Shown: piece after piece, positions 14,807 to 22,943 of the stretch | How positions within the stretch are numbered: the stretch's first letter is position 1 | How the letters are laid out: each line of letters starts with the position of its first letter | NCBI GenBank assembly: GCA_964609975.1 | Contig: CAZSTR010000010.1 | Location: 1 to 50,518, forward strand | Length of the DNA: 50,518 nt | Reading direction: 5' to 3' | Source: UBA5905 sp964609975 | GTDB lineage: Bacteria; Bacillota; Clostridia; Oscillospirales; Acutalibacteraceae | Notes under the pieces: model-generated | Seen by the model: only the letters and a program-made list of their open reading frames with translations | Databases searched by the model: none | What the model was told of the DNA's origin: nothing | Position numbers and translations under genes: made by a program

Positions 14807-16804
14807 GTGGCTGTGATTTTAGCGGAAACCGCCGGCTTTTGCTTCGGCGTGAGCAAGGCTGTGGAGCAGGTGAACCGGCTGTTGGAGGCTGGGGAGCGGG
14901 TGAGCACGCTGGGGCCGATTATACATAATCCCTATGTGGTGGAAAAGCTGAAAGCGCAGGGCGTGACCATTGTGGAGCGGCCGGCGGATACGCCGCCGGG
15001 GGCGGTGCTGGTGATTCGCTCTCATGGCGTGCCTCAGAGCGTGCAGGAGGAAATCCGGGAGCGGGGGATCGCCTGCTGCGATGCCACCTGCCCCTTCGTG
15101 GCGAAGATCCACCGTATTGTGGCACAGCTCCGGCCGAAAAAAACGGCGGTGCTCATCGCCGGAGACCCGGATCATCCGGAGGTTTTGGGGATTCGGGGAC
15201 ACTGCGCAGGGCCGTCCTTCGTGTTCCGCAATCAGGCGGAGTTGGCAGAACAGCTAAAAAAATGTGCGCTGGACGGATTTGAATTGTTTATTATGGTGGC
15301 GCAAACCACTTTTCATGTCCCCGAGTGGGAAATTTGTACGGAAATCGCAAAAAAAAGCTGTACAAATCTCCAAATCTTTGATACAATATGCAGTGCAACT
15401 GCGAAACGACAGCAGGAAGCGATCCGTCTGGCGAAAAGGTGTAGCCGGATGGTGATTGTCGGAGGACGGGAAAGCTCCAACACCGCCAAGCTGCGCGATG
15501 TCTGTGCCCCCTATGGCCCGGCATATCTCATAGAGAGTGCCGCACAGCTTCAAGCAGACTGGTTTTGTGCCGGGGAGACGGTTGGTCTCACCGCCGGAGC
15601 GTCCACGCCCGCCGATATTATAAAGGAGGTACACCGCACTATGTCCGAAATGATCAACAACAGCGAAGTCCTGGAAACCACCGCAGCCCCTGAAAATCTT
15701 GAGGAGATGAGCTCTGAAGAGTTCGCCGCTATGGTGGATGCAACTCTGCAGAATGCCACTGATGATAAAGTCCGTGGGTTGGTCGTGGCAATCGCCCCCA
15801 ACGAAGTCCAGGTCGAAGTCATTGGCCGCAAGCAGACGGGCTATATCCCCGCCGTGGAGCTGTCCAACGACCCCAATGCCAACCCTGCCGATCTGGTGAA
15901 GGTGGGTGATGAGCTGGAGCTGCTCATCATGCGCACTAATGACCAGGAGGGCACCATCATGCTGTCCAAGAAGCGCGTGGATGCGCTCAAGGGCTGGGAC
16001 ACCATTGTGAAGGCCGGCGAGGAAGGCACCGTTCTGGAGGGTGTCGTCACCGACATCATCAAGGGCGGTATGCTCGTCAACACCGAGGGTGTGCGGGTGT
16101 TCGTGCCCGCCTCTCAGGCGTCTCTCAACCGTATGGAGGACCTGTCTCCCCTGAAGGGCCAGAAGGTTCAGCTGAAAATCATCGAGACCAACCCCCATCG
16201 CCGCCATGCTGTCGGCTCTGTGCGCCAGGTGGCACAGGCCGCCCGCAAGGAGCAGGAGGACGCCTTCTGGGCGCAGGCGGAGGTCGGCCAGATTTATACC
16301 GGCTGCGTGAAGAGCCTGACCTCTTATGGCGCTTTCGTGGATCTGGGCGGTGTGGACGGAATGGTGCACATTTCCGAGATGTCCTGGAGCCGTGTGAAGC
16401 ACCCCTCTGAGGTGATGAATGTGGGCGACACCGTGACCGTGTTCATCAAGGCGCTGGACGCGGAGAAGAAGAAAATTTCTCTGGGCTATCGCAAGGCCGA
16501 GGACAATCCCTGGGAGTTGTTCAAAGCCCAGTTCCCGGAGGGCAGCATCGTGACCGCCAAGGTGGTGGGCATGACCGCTTTCGGCGCGTTCGCGCAGATT
16601 CTCCCCGGCGTGGACGGTCTGATTCATATTTCTCAGATTGCCAACCATCGCGTGGAGAAGCCCCAGGATGAGTTGAAGGTGGGTCAGGAAGTGACCGCGA
16701 AGATCACCGCTGTGGACTATGACCGCAAGCGCATCAGCCTGTCCATCCGCGCTCTGCTGGATGCCGAGGAGCCGGTGGAGGAGACCGCGGCTGTCGAGGA
16801 ATAA
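14807..16804 (+). CDS. ispH-rpsA: IspH (HMBPP reductase) fused to ribosomal protein S1
   Basis: A 665-residue fusion. Residues 1 to about 280 are 4-hydroxy-3-methylbut-2-enyl diphosphate reductase, the last step of the MEP isoprenoid pathway. Its iron-sulfur cysteines are C12 (AGFCFGV), C95 (DATCPFV) and C195 (TICSAT), and the substrate residues are H40, H73, H123 and E125. Residues from about 320 to 655 are four S1 RNA-binding repeats (clearest: IYTGCVKSLTSYGAFVDLGG and VTAKVVGMTAFGAFAQI), as in Clostridial S1 proteins. The start is GTG at 14807 with AAGGAGGAG. Internal signals (promoter-like 15359-15387; AAAGGAGGT at 15622 with ATG 15641) could also give free S1. A strong terminator follows. 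Confidence 0.93.
   Translation: MAVILAETAGFCFGVSKAVEQVNRLLEAGERVSTLGPIIHNPYVVEKLKAQGVTIVERPADTPPGAVLVIRSHGVPQSVQEEIRERGIACCDATCPFVAKIHRIVAQLRPKKTAVLIAGDPDHPEVLGIRGHCAGPSFVFRNQAELAEQLKKCALDGFELFIMVAQTTFHVPEWEICTEIAKKSCTNLQIFDTICSATAKRQQEAIRLAKRCSRMVIVGGRESSNTAKLRDVCAPYGPAYLIESAAQLQADWFCAGETVGLTAGASTPADIIKEVHRTMSEMINNSEVLETTAAPENLEEMSSEEFAAMVDATLQNATDDKVRGLVVAIAPNEVQVEVIGRKQTGYIPAVELSNDPNANPADLVKVGDELELLIMRTNDQEGTIMLSKKRVDALKGWDTIVKAGEEGTVLEGVVTDIIKGGMLVNTEGVRVFVPASQASLNRMEDLSPLKGQKVQLKIIETNPHRRHAVGSVRQVAQAARKEQEDAFWAQAEVGQIYTGCVKSLTSYGAFVDLGGVDGMVHISEMSWSRVKHPSEVMNVGDTVTVFIKALDAEKKKISLGYRKAEDNPWELFKAQFPEGSIVTAKVVGMTAFGAFAQILPGVDGLIHISQIANHRVEKPQDELKVGQEVTAKITAVDYDRKRISLSIRALLDAEEPVEETAAVEE
15359..15387 (+). 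promoter_or_regulatory. Possible internal promoter upstream of the S1 half
   Basis: TGTACA (15359-15364), a 17-bp spacer and TACAAT (15382-15387), inside a locally AT-rich part of the ispH half. It would transcribe the S1 half separately. Confidence 0.4.
15622..15643 (+). promoter_or_regulatory. Internal ribosome site and ATG for free ribosomal protein S1
   Basis: AAAGGAGGT (15622-15630), then an ATG at 15641 in the same frame as the fusion. Translation from here gives a 387-residue acidic-N-terminus S1 (MSEMINNSEVLE...), which resembles a normal free S1 start. Spacing to the ATG is about 10-11 bases. Confidence 0.55.
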
Positions 16805-16836
16805 GGCGAAGCGACAAAACGCGAAAAAGCAAAAAA

Positions 16837-16871
16837 GGACTCTGTCATGCGCGTGACAGAGTCCTTTTTTT
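16837..16871 (+). terminator. Terminator after ispH-rpsA
   Basis: GGACTCTGTCA/TGACAGAGTCC hairpin with a short loop, followed by seven T. Confidence 0.9.
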
Positions 16872-16957
16872 GTCAAGAGCTATATTCAAGCGGGCAAGGA
16901 GCAGGGCGTTTATGCGTCTGTTAGACGAAAAATCCGCTTTTCGTCGGTTGGCTTTTC

Positions 16958-17518
16958 TCAGCGGAAGGGGCCATAGGTGCTATGGCCCCGGCGGGCGGTC
17001 TGCACCTCCCGGCGTACGGCGGCGAAGGCCGCCTTTTCCCCCTCGGCGGCCAACAGCCGCAGCCAGCTCTCCAACAGCTCCGCCGTTTCCGGGTGAATCA
17101 CCCGGCGTGGCTTTCCGCGCAGATAATAGTCCAGCGGGTGGGTGGGCTGATACCTTGCTCCCTGATAAATTTGGCTGGCCGCCAGCCGGTCGCAGAACAT
17201 CTCCGCCACATAGCGCACCGGCATTTTCACCGGCTCCACGACGCGGGTTTGCGGATTATAGTCGCTCCAATATTCGAAATGGTGGCGGTTGCGTCCCTTG
17301 TGGTGAAGCCATGCGCGGGAATAACCCCGCTTAGCCCGTTCGCCGTCGTTGGGGCTGTGGGTGCCGAAATAATAGCGGGCGCCGACAAAAAATTCGGTTG
17401 GGCTGTATTTCGACAGGTCGTGCTTCAGCCCGCCCAGCCCGATGCCGGCGCGAAAGCAATGGCGAATCACCCGATGGCGATGGCGGGTGATGGTATAAAA
17501 ATGGCGAAAGGGATGCAT
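16958..17518 (-). CDS. DUF5662 family protein
   Basis: A 186-residue protein matching the Clostridial DUF5662 family: HFYTITRHRHRVIRHCFRAG at the N-terminus, GLKHDLSKYSPTEFFVGARYY, WLHHKGRNRHHFEYW, and MPVRYVAEMFCDRLAAS. The many conserved His and Asp residues (KHDLSKYS, HHKGRNRHH, EMFCDR) look like an all-helical metal site reminiscent of HD-type phosphohydrolases, but that is inference and the family is uncharacterised. I chose the ATG at 17518 because the longer in-frame start at 17590 lies between the -35 and -10 of an excellent promoter (17571-17599). Strongly basic and cytoplasmic. Confidence 0.85.
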   Translation of the reverse strand: MHPFRHFYTITRHRHRVIRHCFRAGIGLGGLKHDLSKYSPTEFFVGARYYFGTHSPNDGERAKRGYSRAWLHHKGRNRHHFEYWSDYNPQTRVVEPVKMPVRYVAEMFCDRLAASQIYQGARYQPTHPLDYYLRGKPRRVIHPETAELLESWLRLLAAEGEKAAFAAVRREVQTARRGHSTYGPFR

Positions 17519-17570
17519 CCCCTTTCCACTTCCTTTCTGTAAACGGATGAACGGCGTCGCCGCCGGAAAA

Positions 17571-17599
17571 ATTGTAGCATAGCTTCGCACAAAAGTAAA
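17571..17599 (-). promoter_or_regulatory. Promoter for the DUF5662 gene
   Basis: On the minus strand TTTACT (17599-17594), a 17-bp spacer and TACAAT (17576-17571). It is the same hexamer pair as the promoter at 2679-2707, with TGCTTTACTTTT shared around the -35. Confidence 0.65.
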
Positions 17600-17622
17600 G
17601 CACTGTTGCGGCAGATTTATAC

Positions 17623-17662
17623 AAAAAAGCCGCCGTCCGTCGCAAAAGCGGCGGGCGGCGGC
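17623..17662 (-). terminator. Terminator after the Gfo/Idh gene at 17673
   Basis: A GC-rich hairpin (GCCGCCCGCCGC/GCGACGGACGGCGGC on the minus strand) followed by TTTTTT. Confidence 0.8.
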
Positions 17663-17672
17663 GAATTGCTTT

Positions 17673-18623
17673 TTACAGAGAGGAAAGAATGTCGATGACG
17701 GTTTCCAGCTCCTCCGGCTTGACCTTGTCGGGGAAGCGGCCCTCCTTCACGCAGTCGGTGAAATACCGAATCTCGTTGGCGTAGGCGTTGCTCTGAGGCA
17801 GGCCGATATCGCCGGTGTCGCTGTCGCTGCCGACGGTGGCCATCGGCTCGAAGATGCGGCCGTCCTCCTCATAAATCGTCAGCTTTTGCTGCTCCCATGC
17901 CACGATGGCGTGCTCGAACTGGAAGCGGAATCCGGCGGTAAAGGGATAGGGAGAGCCATACCAGGCCGCCTCGGCGGTGATGAAAAAATCGCCATAGTCA
18001 TAGTTGACGCAGAAATAATCCTGCTCCGGGCGCTTGGAGCGCTTGTCGAAGGTGTTCTTCGGTGCACCGAAGGCATACACCAGAAAATCCAGGTCATGGA
18101 TATGCAGGTCGAAGGGAACGAGACCGCTGCGGTTTTCGTCGGTCATCCAGCCGTCCCAGCTCCATTTCGGGCGCACACCGATGCGCTTCATCATGCCGGA
18201 CAGTAGCTTTCCATAGCGGCCGTTGTCATACAGGTTCTTCAGCACCTCATATTCGGGCCAGAAGCGCAGCACCTGGGCGATCATGAAGCAGACATTGTTT
18301 TTCCGGGCGGTGTCGTATACGCGCACCACATCCTCCTTGTGGAGAGAAACCGGCTTTTCGCACAGCACATGAATTCCCCGCTCCATGGCCTGGATGGAGA
18401 AATCGGCGTGCAGATATGTGGGCAGGCAGATGTCGAGAATGTCGATTTCTTCCTTGTCCAGCATCTCGGTGAAATCGGTATAATGTCTTTGGTCGGGATA
18501 TTTTTCCATCTGCTCGGGGCGGATGTCGCACAGAGCCACCAGTTCTACATCCTCCATGCTGTTCCAGGCGGGAATATGGGCGCCGCTGATACCGCCGACG
18601 CCGACCAATGCGATTTTCAACAT
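17673..18623 (-). CDS. Gfo/Idh/MocA family oxidoreductase, third in window
   Basis: A 316-residue NAD(P)-dependent dehydrogenase of the Gfo/Idh/MocA family, without the N-terminal extension of the pair at 3.6-6.1 kb and clearly divergent from them. It has the Rossmann motif ALVGVGGISGAHI at the N-terminus, HVLCEKPVSLHKEDV with the conserved Lys-Pro, and GLVPFDLHIHDLDFLVYAFG in the substrate region. AAGGAG precedes the ATG at 18623. It is the second gene of an operon with the TIM-barrel protein (30-base gap), divergent from an AraC regulator. It probably oxidises a sugar or cyclitol that the TIM-barrel enzyme then isomerises or cleaves. Confidence 0.88.
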   Translation of the reverse strand: MLKIALVGVGGISGAHIPAWNSMEDVELVALCDIRPEQMEKYPDQRHYTDFTEMLDKEEIDILDICLPTYLHADFSIQAMERGIHVLCEKPVSLHKEDVVRVYDTARKNNVCFMIAQVLRFWPEYEVLKNLYDNGRYGKLLSGMMKRIGVRPKWSWDGWMTDENRSGLVPFDLHIHDLDFLVYAFGAPKNTFDKRSKRPEQDYFCVNYDYGDFFITAEAAWYGSPYPFTAGFRFQFEHAIVAWEQQKLTIYEEDGRIFEPMATVGSDSDTGDIGLPQSNAYANEIRYFTDCVKEGRFPDKVKPEELETVIDILSSL

Positions 18624-18653
18624 AGCTTTTTGCTCCTTTTAATTTTTATCGGT

Positions 18654-19481
18654 TTACAGGCTGTCGATGATGCTCTGCAGATAGGTGCGGGATTCCCGGA
18701 TATCCAGCAGCTGCTGCTCGCCGGAAATTTCCCGTTCGATGGTGACCCAGGAATCGAAGCCCAGCTCATGCAGCTTGCGGAACAGGGCAGGGAAATCGAC
18801 CTTTCCCTGACCCAGCTTGCATTCCCAGCCCAGGTCGTGGCCGTTGGTGGGATAGTTTCCGTCCTTCGCATGGAGGTTGCGCACATATTTACCGAACACA
18901 TCCAGCGCGTCCACCGGGTTGGCCTTTCCGTAGAGGATGAGGTTGGCCGTGTCCAGATTGATGCCCAGGTTGTCACAGCCCACGGTTTCGAAGGTGCGCA
19001 GCATGGCCACTGGCGTTTCCTGGCCGGTTTCGAACAGAAGCCACTGGCCCTGCGCCTTCAGATGCTCCGCCACCCGGCGCACCGCGTTGCAGAAGGGGAT
19101 GAACAGCGGATCATAGGGGTTTTCCGGGATGAAGCCCATGTGGGTGATCACATCCGTCACGCCCAGCTTCAACGCGAAGTCTGCGCCGTCGCACAGATTG
19201 CGGATGCGCATCTCCTGATGCTCCAGCGGCACAAGGCCGATGGTCGTTTGGCCCTCATAGAAGTTCCAAACACAGGGGCCTTCCCAGCCACACCAGAAGC
19301 CGGATACGGTGATGCCGTATTTTGCCAGAAGCTCCTTGATGATGCGGGCGTTTTCGTCGGTGAACAGGTTGGTTTCCCAACAAATCAGCTGGCAGTTGTC
19401 AAATCCCTCTTGGTGCAGGGTTGCCAGCTTTTCCTCGATGTCATCCATGGTGCGCAGGTTGACACAGGTGCCGATTCTCAT
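18654..19481 (-). CDS. Sugar phosphate isomerase/epimerase-like TIM-barrel protein, second in window
   Basis: A 275-residue xylose isomerase-like TIM-barrel protein. Strand-end motifs GFDNCQLICWE, VSGFWCGWEGP, ITHMGFIPENPYD, LLFETGQE, LGINLDTANLI, VRNLHAKDGNY and VTIEREI supply the usual Glu, Asp and His metal-site residues. Of the two TIM barrels in the window this one resembles 3-keto-sugar or inosose-type epimerases with a tryptophan-rich active site. It is first in the operon with the dehydrogenase at 17673 and is divergent from the AraC regulator at 19639, its likely regulator. The ATG at 19481 has AAGGAGA. Substrate unknown. Confidence 0.8.
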   Translation of the reverse strand: MRIGTCVNLRTMDDIEEKLATLHQEGFDNCQLICWETNLFTDENARIIKELLAKYGITVSGFWCGWEGPCVWNFYEGQTTIGLVPLEHQEMRIRNLCDGADFALKLGVTDVITHMGFIPENPYDPLFIPFCNAVRRVAEHLKAQGQWLLFETGQETPVAMLRTFETVGCDNLGINLDTANLILYGKANPVDALDVFGKYVRNLHAKDGNYPTNGHDLGWECKLGQGKVDFPALFRKLHELGFDSWVTIEREISGEQQLLDIRESRTYLQSIIDSL

Positions 19482-19538
19482 AAACAGTCTCCTTTTTTCT
19501 TTGGTTTTTCGTTTGTGTGCTTTTTGCGCCCAAACGGC

Positions 19539-19567
19539 TTGCGTTTTCGCTGTCTTTATGGTATCAT
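19539..19567 (+). promoter_or_regulatory. Promoter for the AraC-type regulator gene
   Basis: TTGCGT (19539-19544), a 17-bp spacer and TATCAT (19562-19567), about 70 bases before the start codon. Confidence 0.6.
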
Positions 19568-19638
19568 GCTGAACAGAAGAAGGCTATAACGATTTTGCTG
19601 TCGAATAGGACAATTTTGACTTTTTGGGAGGGCGCGCT

Positions 19639-20514
19639 ATGCAACTCAACAGCAAAAAAGAGCTGACGCCTGTGCTGTATGGCGACAGCGCTGTGAAAAT
19701 TTTGCCGGCACACCCCATTGAGCCGAATCGCCTTTGCTTCGACACCCATTGGCATGAGCGCATGGAGCTTCTCTTTGTGCGCATGGGCAGTCTGGAGGCA
19801 CATATCGGAAACCAGGATGTTCTTGCTCCGGCGTTGTCGCTGGTGATTGTTCCGCCGGGCATGCCTCATCGCAGCGTGGCCGGGGCGGAGGGCGTGTCCT
19901 ATTATACGCTGATGTTCGACATCGCCAACTTCCGCAACAGCGCGCATGCGGCGGATCGACTGCTCCCGCAGATTTTGGAGCAGAAGCTGCGCTTTCAGCC
20001 GGTGACCCGCGAGCCGCAGATTCTTGCGCTCACCGAGACCCTGCTCAACGAGCAGCTGTCCGAAGCGGGGGCGGGGGATGCCTATTCGCCGCTGGTGGTG
20101 ATTGGCCGGGTGTATGAGCTATTGGGGCTGTTGTGCCGCTATTGTCGCACCGATTCCCCCGGAAGCGCCGTCACGGATGACCGCCTGCGGCAGGTGCTGG
20201 AATATCTGTCGGAGCACGCCGCCGAGGAGGATTTGTCCACGGCGGCCTTGAGTCGGCGCTTCGGCTACGAGGAGGCGTATTTCTGCCGCCGGTTCAAGGC
20301 GGTGACCGGCCTGCCGCCGATGCGGTATATCTGCATTTTGCGGCTGGAAAGGGCGCGCGGTCTGCTGAAGGAAGAGGAACAGCTCCGGGTGGCGGATGTG
20401 GCGGCGGCCTGCGGCTTTTCCGACCCCGGTTATTTCACCCGGTGCTTTCGGCGGCATTTCGACATGACGCCGGTGGAGTATCGTCGGCGTCTGTTGCAGG
20501 CGTTGGATCGTTGA
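19639..20514 (+). CDS. AraC family transcriptional regulator with cupin sensor
   Basis: A 291-residue regulator. The N-terminal cupin-like domain (about residues 30-110: HWHERMELLFVRMGSLEAHIG, LVIVPPGMPHRS) probably binds a sugar. The C-terminal 100 residues carry the AraC double HTH (LSTAALSRRFGYEEAYFCRRFKAVTGLPPMRYI and RVADVAAACGFSDPGYFTRCFRRHFDMTPVEYRR). The start at 19639 follows GGGAGGG. It is divergent from the TIM-barrel/Gfo-Idh operon and probably controls it. A DUF1653 gene follows after 15 bases. Confidence 0.9.
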   Translation: MQLNSKKELTPVLYGDSAVKILPAHPIEPNRLCFDTHWHERMELLFVRMGSLEAHIGNQDVLAPALSLVIVPPGMPHRSVAGAEGVSYYTLMFDIANFRNSAHAADRLLPQILEQKLRFQPVTREPQILALTETLLNEQLSEAGAGDAYSPLVVIGRVYELLGLLCRYCRTDSPGSAVTDDRLRQVLEYLSEHAAEEDLSTAALSRRFGYEEAYFCRRFKAVTGLPPMRYICILRLERARGLLKEEEQLRVADVAAACGFSDPGYFTRCFRRHFDMTPVEYRRRLLQALDR

Positions 20515-20529
20515 AAAGGAGTGTAGTAA

Positions 20530-20751
20530 ATGAAACAAGCCATTTGCCCCGGCCGCTGGCGGCATTTCAAGGGTGGTGAATACCGGGTGGTGGGGCTGGC
20601 CCTCCATTCGGAAACCGGCGAGGAGCTGGTGGTGTATCAGGCGCTGTATGGAGACGGCGAGCTGTGGGTGCGGCCTGCCGCCATGTGGCTGGAAACGGTG
20701 GAGCGGGACGGAAAACGCTTTCCCCGGTTCACCTTTCTGGGGGCGGATTGA
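20530..20751 (+). CDS. DUF1653 family protein
   Basis: A 73-residue protein that is essentially one DUF1653 domain: GRWRHFKGGEYRVVGLALHSETGEELVVYQAL at the N-terminus, then ELWVRPAAMWLETV and FTFLG at the end. The family is a small beta-barrel of unknown function found widely in Firmicutes and Proteobacteria. An AAAGGAG site precedes the ATG. It lies 15 bases after the AraC gene and converges on the M14 peptidase, leaving only three bases between stop codons. Confidence 0.85.
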   Translation: MKQAICPGRWRHFKGGEYRVVGLALHSETGEELVVYQALYGDGELWVRPAAMWLETVERDGKRFPRFTFLGAD

Positions 20752-20754
20752 CCC

Positions 20755-21663
20755 TCAAAGGGTAGCGGCCAGCACCAGCATATACTGCGCTTTTTCATAA
20801 GTTTTTTCGAAATCTCCGACGGGCAGAGGGTTGACTCCCTGCCCCAGCTCCAGCGTGAAGCCGGGACGGTGAAAGCATTGGATGAACCAGTCCTTACAGC
20901 CGCCGTGGGCGGCGGCCTCTTCCGGGTCGGCCACGCGATAGCCGCTGGCCTCTCCCAAAACGACGGCCATGAGCCGGCTTTGGGGCGGTGTGTGTGGGCC
21001 ATAGCGCCAATAGATTTCCTCTCCCTGACTATGGAGGGCAATCAGATGACGAAAGCTGCTCCGGCGACAAAGGTCGGTCACGGCCCGCGTTTCCGGCTCG
21101 CTTTCCGGTGCTTCACCCCGATAGCGGCGCGGGCCGGGTTTGTCGATGCCGGTCGGCTCCCGCCAGCCAGCGTTGAAGTTGTGGTTGAGGTCAACGCCGC
21201 GGGCGTTGGCCTGCCAGAGGCCGGGGGTATCTCCGCCTGCACGGGCGACGAAGGGGGCATAGTCTCCGGCGGCGGTGCTTCCGTGAATGGCGATGTCTAC
21301 CCCGTCCGGGTTCACCAGCGGAAGAAGCCAGATTTCCCGCTCCCGGCGGATTTTGGCGATGTTCAGCCCGCAAAGAAGGGCATGGCTTTCCGTTGCCAGC
21401 AAAAGCTCCTCACCCAGCCGCAGAGCGCACAGCGCTGTGAGCCATTCCTGGGCGTGGAAGGCGGCGGCGATGAGCACGCGACAGCCCGCGGCCTTTTCGC
21501 CGGGCAGCACCAGCGCCTCCAAGGGGGTTCCCAGAAGGCTGTGGCCGAGGGTGACGCGCCGAAGCGTCGGAAACCGCCTCTCCAGACGGCGAACCGCTGC
21601 TTGGATATAGCGGCTGTCGGCGATTTCCGGCTGTATCAACCGGGGCGAAGAATGGCTGTCCAT
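20755..21663 (-). CDS. M14 family zinc carboxypeptidase
   Basis: A 302-residue metallopeptidase of family M14. The zinc motif HAQEW (H-x-x-E), the downstream zinc His in IALHSQGEEIYW, and the catalytic glutamate in FTLELGQG are all present. LVNPDGVDIA and NARGVDLNHNFNAGW are the substrate-pocket segments typical of gamma-D-glutamyl-(L)-diamino acid peptidases that trim muropeptides. No signal peptide is seen, so it is probably cytoplasmic and acts in peptidoglycan recycling (inference). The ATG at 21663 has GGGGGAA; a second ATG 15 bases upstream has no ribosome site. It is divergent from the Nudix gene, 46 bases apart. Confidence 0.88.
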   Translation of the reverse strand: MDSHSSPRLIQPEIADSRYIQAAVRRLERRFPTLRRVTLGHSLLGTPLEALVLPGEKAAGCRVLIAAAFHAQEWLTALCALRLGEELLLATESHALLCGLNIAKIRREREIWLLPLVNPDGVDIAIHGSTAAGDYAPFVARAGGDTPGLWQANARGVDLNHNFNAGWREPTGIDKPGPRRYRGEAPESEPETRAVTDLCRRSSFRHLIALHSQGEEIYWRYGPHTPPQSRLMAVVLGEASGYRVADPEEAAAHGGCKDWFIQCFHRPGFTLELGQGVNPLPVGDFEKTYEKAQYMLVLAATL

Positions 21664-21709
21664 GAATGATTCCCCCATAAACCGTGATGATGAAAAGGAG
21701 TGCTTTTGA

Positions 21710-22246
21710 ATGAAGCTGGATGAGGAAAGGCTGAGCGGTCGAACGGTGTTTTCCGGCCGGATTTTACAGCTAGAGGTGGATGCGGTGCGCTTGCCCGACG
21801 GTCAGCCGGCCGAGCGGGAGGTGGTGCGTCATCCCGGCGGCGTGGGCGTGGTCGCTCTCACGGCGGAGGACGAGGTGCTTCTGGTGCGCCAGTTTCGCTA
21901 TCCCTATGGGGCGGTTGTCACCGAAATCCCCGCCGGAAAGCGGGACCCCGGCGAGGAGCCGCTGTGCGCGGGGATGCGGGAGCTGGAGGAGGAAACCGGC
22001 TATCGGGCGGCTCATTTCGAGCCGTTGGGCGTGGTGTATCCGTCGCCGGGCTATACCGACGAGGTGATTCATCTGTTTCTTGCCACCGGCTTGCAGAAAA
22101 CCGCCGCCCATCCGGATGAGGATGAGTTTCTGGATGTGGTGCGCTGTCCGCTGGAGCGGGCGGTGGAGAGGGTGTTTTCCGGCGACTTTCCGGACGCGAA
22201 AACCCAGGTGGCATTGTTGAAGGTATGGAACAAAAGGAGGAAATGA
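21710..22246 (+). CDS. ADP-ribose pyrophosphatase-type Nudix hydrolase
   Basis: A 178-residue Nudix enzyme of the ADP-ribose pyrophosphatase group (NudF-like), which splits ADP-ribose to AMP and ribose 5-phosphate. The order is standard: an N-terminal GRTVFSGRILQLEVDAVRLPDG dimerisation region, VVALTAEDEVLLVRQFRYPYG, then the Nudix box GKRDPGEEPLCAGMRELEEETGY and PSPGYTDEVIHLFLA. AAGGAG precedes the ATG at 21710. The stop overlaps a possible start of the next gene, so the two are translationally coupled. Confidence 0.92.
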   Translation: MKLDEERLSGRTVFSGRILQLEVDAVRLPDGQPAEREVVRHPGGVGVVALTAEDEVLLVRQFRYPYGAVVTEIPAGKRDPGEEPLCAGMRELEEETGYRAAHFEPLGVVYPSPGYTDEVIHLFLATGLQKTAAHPDEDEFLDVVRCPLERAVERVFSGDFPDAKTQVALLKVWNKRRK

Positions 22247-22248
22247 AA

Positions 22249-22818
22249 ATGTGTGCATCGGCGAAATGGATGGTGCGGCTGGTGGGGGTGTTGCTGATTC
22301 CGGCCACGCTGTTTCAGCTGTTGGCGCTGTTCGGCGTGTTGCAGAACGAAGCGCTCAATGAGGAGCGAGGCTGGCTATTACCCGCCTGGGTGCTGACGCT
22401 TGTGTTGCCGCTGCTGGTGGCGGTGCTGTTGACGACACTGGGGAAAAGGCGGGGATGGCCGACGGTGTGCGCCGTCGGGGCTTTGGTGGCGACGATGGCC
22501 GCGTTGGCGGTGCTGTTGGCGTTGTGGGCGGCGTTTCCGCCCCAGGTGGCGGCGGACGGGGTTATCCGTGGGCTGACCGCCTGGCGACTGTTCTATCGCC
22601 ATGGAATTTCTCTGCTGGCGGCGGTGCTGTTGGGGCTGGCTTCGGGCGCGCAATGGCGGGAAAATCGCCGCGCCTACCGGGCGGCGATGGCCGCAATGCA
22701 GGCGGCGACCGCAGGGGAGAGCACGCTGGGGCTTGGTGACTATGGTGCGCTGGTGGAGAGCGGCGTGGCGGAAAGACCCCGCCGTCTCAAGCGAAGCCTG
22801 CGTCCCCATCGAAAATAA
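22249..22818 (+). CDS. Small four-span membrane protein of unknown function
   Basis: A 189-residue protein I do not recognise. Four hydrophobic segments are visible: LVGVLLIPATLFQLLALFGV, AWVLTLVLPLLVAVLLTT, ALVATMAALAVLLALWAAF and ISLLAAVLLGLASGA. An Ala-rich then basic C-terminal tail (RPRRLKRSLRPHRK) follows and should be cytoplasmic. The AGGAGG at 22235-22240 is best spaced from the ATG at 22249; the ATG at 22243 overlaps the Nudix stop and is also possible. It is co-transcribed with the ADP-ribose pyrophosphatase gene and ends before a strong bidirectional terminator. Confidence 0.7.
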   Translation: MCASAKWMVRLVGVLLIPATLFQLLALFGVLQNEALNEERGWLLPAWVLTLVLPLLVAVLLTTLGKRRGWPTVCAVGALVATMAALAVLLALWAAFPPQVAADGVIRGLTAWRLFYRHGISLLAAVLLGLASGAQWRENRRAYRAAMAAMQAATAGESTLGLGDYGALVESGVAERPRRLKRSLRPHRK

Positions 22819-22866
22819 ACGGCGTCTTTTCTATCTGTATGCGCCTGTCATAGCGAACATAACAAA

Positions 22867-22912
22867 AACCCGTACAGACCTTCGAAAAAGAAGACTGTGC
22901 GGGTTCCTTTTT
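22867..22912. terminator. Bidirectional terminator
   Basis: AACCCGTACAG/CTGTGCGGGTT hairpin with T-rich flanks on both strands, between the membrane-protein gene (+) and the AraC gene (-). Confidence 0.85.
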
Positions 22913-22943
22913 GCTTTTTCTCGAAAACATTGACTGAAATCGG

